From NCBI GenBank assembly GCA_009602725.1, contig WELB01000319.1, positions 1 to 32,979 on the forward strand: DNA of 32,979 nucleotides, in the 5' to 3' direction. The notes beneath the pieces are model-generated. The model saw only the letters and a list, made by a program, of their open reading frames with translations. It did no database searches and was not told where the DNA came from. The position numbers and the translations under genes are program-made. Source of the DNA: Spirogloea muscicola. Taxonomy: Eukaryota; Streptophyta; Zygnematophyceae; Spirogloeales; Spirogloeaceae. Each line of letters starts with the position of its first letter. The stretch's first letter is position 1. This document shows, in pieces, positions 27,758 to 32,979 of this stretch.

Positions 27758-29374
27758 TCATAACTTGCTTACCATGGGCGATTGCTTTGATTCTACTCGT
27801 TCAAGCAGTGCATTCTGGATATAGCTCGTCATCATCAGGGTGACATCCACCCCAGCAGCAGCTGTGTCATGGTCAGCAGTATGCATCAATGTCGCTTTGA
27901 GGGCAGGAGGCGATGGTAGTGGGGGCCCGCCACCAAGCTCAACACCTTCATTCGTCATAACATGCTCGCTCCTGATTGCAAGAAGGAAGATGCTACAGGG
28001 CATTGCCGGACTGAGCGAATGAATGCCCTTGTTTGTGCTGGCATCAGCCAAGATGCTTCGCTGCCATGAAAAACAGCCATCACGGGTGCCTGGCTGGTAC
28101 ATTTCAGCAACACAGCCCAAATGACATGCTCATCGCTCCTGGCCCAGGCTCCATGGCACTGCTTGCGCAATTTCGTCCAAGTGCACTGGTTGTAAGACCA
28201 TAGCACATGCCATGCAGCTCTCACTCACAGTCCACCTCGGCGCGACGGGCGGCAGTGAGTGACTGCCAACCCATTCAGCATGCGCCTCTAACTCCAGCCT
28301 ACGCCGCTGCCTCTGAGGAAGGCCAGGTTCCGCGCGCCCGGCACGTGGCCAGCCCCTCGTGGCTCTACCGATGGTATGTCTGGCGGACCTGCGGCAGGGT
28401 CTTCTTGCCGATGTACGCGCAGTAGGCCGACTTGCACGTGCTCGTCTTGTAGTATGAGCCACGCGACTTGCTCACGCCAGTGCCCGCCTGTCCTGATGGT
28501 ACCGAGAAGGTCTGCCAGATCAAACCAGCCAGAAAGAGGGAGAAGGCAGGGGGAAAGAAAGGGAGGAGGGTTTGAAAGAGATGAAGAAAGGGGAGGGAGT
28601 GGAGGCAGGAGGAGGAGAGAGAGGAGGAGAGCAGGGGGCAAGAGAGGGAGGGAATGGAGTGTATAGTGAGTGATGGAGGGCCTGAGTGGCTAAGTACAAT
28701 GGCAAGCACGTTGAAAGATGCACATCACCTGCTGCTAAGCTGACCCGCTCAGTAATCACGAGTCAGCACGTAGAGGGAGGGGAGGAGAGAGAATCAGTCA
28801 GACAGAAGCGGGAACTTTGTCGAGCAATGGGCAAGGCCCTTCCCTGCACCCAAGCACCAGACAGCCAGCAGTACCACAGGCTGCCGCACGGGCCCTCGGA
28901 GCAAGCCTCCATTGGGCACTCACAGGACCAATGAGGCGCTCACCGCGCAGAGGAAGCAGGCCCCGAGGCCCGGCGGCGTGAAGTCGGAGGAGCACCCGTT
29001 GCCGCAGTTGGTGAGCCCTGCAAGCTCCCTCCGCCGCTCCTGCTCAGGCGCAACACCAGAGTCAGAGTCAGGGGCAGAGCAGCGTCGTCAGCGCCAGCTT
29101 GAGCGTCAGCGTCAGCGCCAGCACCTCGATGAGGGGGCTCTGCCTTGCGAAAGACGCAGGCCCAACTGGCAAACTCAGCGACTGCCTCCGCCGCCGCCGC
29201 CGCCGCCGCCATCGCAGGCAGCGGGACCAGCGCGGCGCGGGGGGGCCGAGGCCTCCAAAGGCGGGCTGGCGGGCGCACCTCGGCCGCGAAGTCAATGTCG
29301 TCGAGCTCCACAGCGTGGCCGTGCGCGAGCGGGGAGTCGCCGCGCGCGGTCGCGAGCCGCGGNGGGGCCGCCAT
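27758..29374 (-). CDS. small cysteine-rich protein, not recognised (4 exons)
   Basis: Proposed exons (minus strand): 29374-29279, 29039-28944, 28487-28369, 27971-27758, giving 174 residues with consistent phase. Exon 1 is MAAPPRLATARGDSPLAHGH followed by ELDDIDFAAE (one residue depends on the 'n' at 29363). Exon 2 carries NCGNGCSSDFTPPGLGACFL then Cys; exon 3 carries YYKTSTCKSAYCAYIGKK. The six cysteines (CxxxC, CxxC, CxxxxC) could bind zinc or form disulfides. No signal peptide is evident. The stop lies 47 bases from the stop of the convergent RBR gene. A donor-like ATG|GTAAGC at 27773/27772 leaves the 3' end open. The exon 2-3 model is supported by a duplicate with the same splice sites at 31000-31400. 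Function unknown. Confidence 0.55.
28531..28676. repeat. purine-rich tract in intron 2 of the cysteine-rich gene
   Basis: About 145 bases of mostly G/A on the plus strand (GGAGGAGGAGAGAGAGGAGG), i.e. a long pyrimidine tract on the transcribed strand. It could assist splicing of the large intron or be a decayed microsatellite. Confidence 0.6.
28677..28775 (-). mobile_element. LINE tail in intron 2 of the cysteine-rich gene
   Basis: Matches 22486-22600 at about 80%: CCTGCTGCTAAGCTGACCCG and the C-terminal codons (YVLTRDY stop). It is absent from the corresponding intron of the duplicate at 31130-31290. Confidence 0.7.
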
Positions 29375-29700
29375 GGCTGTCGCCCGCGATGGTGGGCGGC
29401 GCCGCGGGAGGGGAATGGCGTACTTATTGTCCAGCCCCACCTTCTAACCCGCCCGGTCTCTTCCCTCCTAGGGGGAATTAATCCGTTCCGTGGTCAAACT
29501 GTGCCGCGCGGGTCGCTGGGGGACGAGCCCCGGAGCGGGAGTGGCCACCCCCCAAGATGCCCTGAATCGATTCCGTCGGCCAATCCAGGTCGGCGCGTCC
29601 GTCTCTCCGGAAGTCAACGCCAGGTCCGCCGCCACCGCCGCCGCCGCGCCGCCGCCGCCGCCGCCATGGCTTAGGGTTTACAGCTTAGGGTTTAGGTATA
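29375..29700. promoter_or_regulatory. GC-rich, possibly bidirectional promoter region
   Basis: CGG/GCC-rich sequence between the minus-strand gene start (29374) and possible plus-strand transcription. Two telo-box copies lie at its right end (29671-29696). No core promoter element is recognised. Confidence 0.35.
29671..29696 (+). promoter_or_regulatory. paired telo-box
   Basis: TTAGGGTTTA and CTTAGGGTTTAGG, 16 bases apart, resemble the words at 1671-1770 near the PPR gene. Confidence 0.45.
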
Positions 29701-30990
29701 GGCCGGATGCAGCGGCGTGGTCGTCGAGACGCTGAGCTCCCTGCGATCATCGACCGCTGTGGCCTTAGGGTCTGCGGTCTATGATCTACGCCTGCCGGTA
29801 GCCTATCGTAGACCATATCGTCACCATGTTGTTGGAAGCCAACGTCTGCTCCTCGGCTGTGGTGTACATTGTACAGGATAAGCTCAGCTTTTTTGCAGTA
29901 CGCTGCAAAACATCTCAGAGCCTTGTTCAAGACAAAGGTAGCGGGGCTCAGTTGTGGTGCATTTGCTCCTGTGTACAATCTCACCTGCCGAAGGAGATGC
30001 AGACCCATGGATACATGACAGATTCAGTGTTCCTAAGAACGGTCCACATGCTCGTAGTCAGCAATCAACATGGCATCAAGATTCTGTGTTGACCTTGTAT
30101 TAAGCGGGCAATTTACCTTGCAGGCGTGGGCAGACATTAGCTTGCGTAGGGTGTCTGCCAACGTGACTCGTCAGCAAATATGTGTAACTGATGTTGAACG
30201 AGCAAAGGTTCAGCTGCACCTTAGCAATGCTCTAAGCTTGCGTACAAGAAAGGGGATGTGAGGCTTGTCCCAACATGCTCACGCTAGGCGCAACCATTTT
30301 AGCCACAATAACCTCATCAGCAAAAGACCGCTGAGCAGGCCATAGCATAAGATCATCAGCAAAAATCTGCTGAGTATGCCTGGGCTTGGGGAATGCCACA
30401 CCTTCGTACGTCGACATGGTGCAACTTCCATTGGATCCATACCGTGCTCGTATGTGTATGCTATGTGAATCGAGCCTATCTACTTAAAGGTGAGCTGCAG
30501 CAGCGGCGTTTATGCAATATGCATCACATGCTGATGCTTTACACTAGCTTGTCAAGGAGCACAGAGAAATGGTGGTGAGCATAAGCATCATGCTCCATAC
30601 CTCCAATACTGACCTTGCGCTTGCTTGAAAGTTGCCAGCTATGTCAGGCTGACGAGTCTTGCACACGCTCAAGAAATACCAATGAAGGTGCTGTGCACTG
30701 TGCCAATAAATAGGGAAGGCGCCACTCTTGGGCGAGTGCATTACAACAACATCTCCAGCGCATGAATCTTCCGACACCGGCTCCAGGATTATTTCTGCGG
30801 CTGACTTCGTGCAAGAGCACTGATTCTGAACGGACAGCAGGAGGGCTGCTTAAATTGTCCCAGGCAGTCGTGCACGACAATGGCAGTGCTTGCCTGCCAA
30901 GCCCTTCCAAGATGCGGCGCCACATCCGGCTTTCGCCGCGCTCTGGCAAGGGCCGGGCTCCGCAGGCCTGGGACGAGGCCCGCTTCACTC
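29701..30990. other. unassigned region
   Basis: About 1.3 kb. The longest plausible frame is 29826-30092 (+, 88 residues, ATG after TCACC), with several cysteines and no known motif; it could be the first exon of a plus-strand gene downstream of the telo-boxes. An imperfect local repeat (CATCAGCAAAA...CGCTGAG) occurs at 30314-30333 and 30354-30376. No gene can be supported. Confidence 0.35.
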
Positions 30991-31686
30991 GACTCACCGG
31001 GGGTACGTCTGACAGACTCGGAGCAGGGTCTCTTGCCAAGTAGCGCGCAGTAGGCCGAACGGCAGCTGCTCGTCCTTCAGTACGAGCCACGCTCTTCGCT
31101 CTCGCCGGTGCCCGGCTGCCCTGATGACTTTGAGTAGCCTGGTGAATTAACAGCCAGCCAAGGCAGGAGGGGATGAGGGGATCTGTTTAACATGGAGAGC
31201 CCAATTTCACGTCCTCTTAGCCTCGAACAAGACAGCGCAAATTGCCGCGCAGCCCAGAAAGTAGAGCGCTCCGCTGGGCTCCGCGAGTTCGCCTCGATGA
31301 TGGGCGGCGCTCACCTCGCAGCTGATGCAGGCCTCGAGGCCTGGCGGCGTGAAGTCGGAGGGGCAGCCACTGTTGCGCAGTCAATGTATATCTGCGAGCT
31401 CCCTCGGTCGCACCTGTGCAGTGCAATGGTCTTGCGCTGGTATCAGCGTCAACGTGGGCCGCACCTGCAATGAGTGGCCTGCTTTGAGAAGCCTCAAGCC
31501 CAATCTGCTCGCCAGCATGGGCGCCGCGGGCAGGCCACGCTTGCGGAAACGGCGACCCTCGAGGCCGTCTGGCGCAATTTGCGGGCCGCCGCCACTGAGT
31601 CCCTAATGCGGGGCTGCCACACTGCCAGTCAACATTTGCAGGGCCACTCTTGCAGCGTTTTCCTCCAAGGAGAAGCTTCTGCATAG

Positions 31687-31754
31687 AAGAAGGCCTTGCC
31701 CACAGAGGATAGGGGCTGGGAAAGGCCAGCCCAAGGAAAAAGCATGTACATGAA
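31687..31754 (-). mobile_element. 68-bp LINE tail-only insert with 11-bp target duplication
   Basis: Contains only the stem-loop (31713-31732, GGGCTGG/CCAGCCC) and the 3' terminus (minus strand GGGCAAGGCCTTCTT). It is flanked by CTTCTGCATAG at 31676-31686 and 31755-31765. It sits in the 3' end of the older LINE tail that continues from 31766. Confidence 0.8.
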
Positions 31755-31765
31755 CTTCTGCATAG

Positions 31766-32222
31766 CAAGGCGATGGTTGTGAGAGGCCAGCCAGAAGAGA
31801 CGAACAAAGTATGATGGTCGAAAGGAGCAACTGAATGACTTCTAGTCAACAAATGCAGATCGGGTTTCTAGCGAGCGGAAAAGCGTCGCCCAGTCAGAAT
31901 CGGGAGGCAGCAGCCAAGGAGCGGCCTGCCAAAAGCGCACGGCGAATGCAAGGAACGCTGCTGAGCGATGGTGAGGAGCATTCGGTACACCTGAGCGAGC
32001 AATCTGACGGCGTTGAATCGGGCTGCTCGCTCTGCTGCCCTTGACAGCGGGTCACTGCTCGCGGCTCTTTCTGCTGGAGTAGGACGAGCTCTTTTTGCTG
32101 GAGTAGGACGAGCCACCGAGACTCAAAAAGCCTCGTGGGCGTCGACCGTAAGCGCAACGAAGATGTCGCCAGCAGGATAATTTGCATGCTTCCGCTCCTT
32201 GGCACCTGCCACTTGGCCGACT
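31766..32222 (-). mobile_element. LINE copy within intron 1 of the pseudogene
   Basis: The minus strand encodes AGAKERKHANYPAGDIFVAL, then after a stop VRLLAQVYRMLLTIAQQRSL and a degraded tail ending PDLHLLTRSH. A local 18-base duplication (CTTTTTGCTGGAGTAGGACG / TTTCTGCTGGAGTAGGACG) lies at 32068-32110. The hairpin remnant is GAGAGGCCAGCC near 31780. Confidence 0.75.
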
Positions 32223-32224
32223 TG

Positions 32225-32285
32225 GCTGTCCATACCTTTTTGGGGGCTGGCCAGTCACAGCCATCGCCCTCTTTTGGAAGAGTCT
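32225..32285 (+). mobile_element. plus-strand LINE 3' tail fragment
   Basis: GGGGGCTGGCCAGTCACAGCC and ATCGCCCTCTTTTGGAAGAG resemble the 3' hairpin and terminus in opposite orientation to the neighbouring copy. Confidence 0.5.
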
Positions 32286-32544
32286 TTCTTCAACAGCACA
32301 GGCTGCCGCTGCGGGCAGCGGGCCAGCATGGCGGGCGGCCGAGGCCTCAGAAAGGAGAGAGTGCTGACGCTAAGTCGAGCTCCGAAGCCGTGCGCAAACG
32401 ACACGTATTGCGGGCGAGAGGCGCTCAGCCACCGCTGCCGACGGCGTCGCTGTGGCGAGGAGTGGCGGCGAAGTGGCTGACATAGCCGCCGTTGCGGAGA
32501 TGTAGAAGCTGTTCCACTAGGAGGCCGAGGTGAAGAATGTAGCA

Positions 32545-32790
32545 CTTCAAAAGGGAGCAGGGGCTGCGAATGGCCAGGCCAGAAAGGATGAACAAGATCC
32601 AAAGGGCCAGAAGCCGTCAAAAGCACACAATTATGCAAGAGACTACAGCGACTAGGAGCCGAGTTACCCCAAGTCAGCAGCAGTAAGTCGGAGTAACTTG
32701 CAGCTGGAACAGAGGCACCCCGACGAAACCCAGAAGCAGCAGACATCGTGCAGCCTGGAGAGAAGGCGCGCGGTGCGCATGAGATTAAAG
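32545..32790 (-). mobile_element. LINE tail (empty-site reference copy)
   Basis: GGCTGCGAATGGCCAGGCC (hairpin-like) is followed by the 3' UTR and minus-strand codons SAASGFRRGASVPAASYSDL then LLLTWGN. Its 3' UTR is uninterrupted at the position where the copy at 21575-22150 carries the 108-bp insert. Confidence 0.75.
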
Positions 32791-32979
32791 CTAGGCCAAT
32801 TCAAGCCAAGACATTGTTCAGGCAGAAAATGCAGAAAGTGCAAAGAATGCAGCGCAAAGAATGTGGCTACATGAAATGACGCCCTATACTAGGAGGGCCG
32901 GAGGTGCCACAGAGTGGGGGAAGCCGTGCTGACGGGGGCCATGTCGACTCGACCTGTACCACTTGTAGAGCTGCTAGAG

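Larger units (their letters stand above)
30991..32480 (-). pseudogene. decayed duplicate of the cysteine-rich gene, split by LINEs
   Basis: Exon 3-like sequence at about 31000-31120 reads GSY, a stop, then RTSSCRSAYCALLGKRP; exon 2-like sequence at 31298-31400 contains GCPSDFTPPGLEACISCE but a stop upstream. Intron 1-like sequence runs 31430-31600, and exon 1-like sequence lies at 32310-32480 beyond a LINE nest (about 31650-32290). Both splice donors seen in the intact gene are kept (GAG|GTGAGC, CCG|GTGAGT). Exon 4 was not found. Stops and deletions mark it as non-functional. Confidence 0.7.

Noticed and set aside
28912-29674. Plus-strand frames of about 190 residues
   Set aside because: Ala/Arg/Pro-rich shadows of CGG-rich DNA antisense to the cysteine-rich gene's exons; no conserved motif.

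Overview
The window looks like nuclear DNA of a green-lineage eukaryote, most likely a green alga or an early-diverging plant. Evidence: three multi-exon genes with GT-AG introns whose acceptors are mostly (C)TGCAG; GC-rich exons; a long P-class pentatricopeptide-repeat (PPR) protein; an ABC-F ATPase with a probable plastid transit peptide; plant-type telo-box words (TTTAGGG / AAACCCTAA) near two gene starts; and a Ty1/copia element. I cannot name the species. Four single 'n' characters (879, 12928, 23656, 29363) all lie in G/C-rich, low-complexity tracts and probably mark unresolved sequence.

Layout. 1-804: end of an unrecognised acidic protein (+). 880-1022: a LINE fragment beside a purine-rich tract. 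1284-6005: PPR gene (+, 10 exons). 6006-7917: no recognisable gene. 7918-13155: ABC-F gene (-, 13 exons), Uup/ABCF5-like. 13377-13671: LINE tail. 14029-18146: decayed copia element with an inverted extra copy of its own protease/pre-integrase segment, then an LTR, a PBS-like site and gag fragments of a second element. 18342-23215: a dense nest of 5'-truncated LINE copies inserted into one another on both strands. 23954-27710: RNF216-like RBR ubiquitin ligase (+, 11 exons), convergent with 27758-29374, a small cysteine-rich gene (-, 4 exons, not recognised). 30991-32480: a decayed duplicate of that gene, split by another LINE nest. 32545-32790: a further LINE tail.

The host genes are ordinary housekeeping types: organelle RNA handling (PPR), translation-associated ATPase (ABC-F) and ubiquitin ligation (RBR). 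The unusual content is the LINE family. Its proteins end in a PD-(D/E)XK-like nuclease domain and a conserved C-terminal tail (consensus YSDLxLLTRGY, then stop). The short 3' UTR carries a stem-loop (GGGCTGG/CCAGCCC) and ends near ATGGGCGAG, with no poly(A). At least four insertions can be resolved inside other copies of the family: one in the 3' hairpin loop, one in the 3' UTR with a 5-bp flanking repeat, and two very short tail-only inserts (108 and 68 bp) with 8- and 11-bp target duplications. Both of those duplications begin with the same word, CTATGCAG, in the same orientation relative to the insert.
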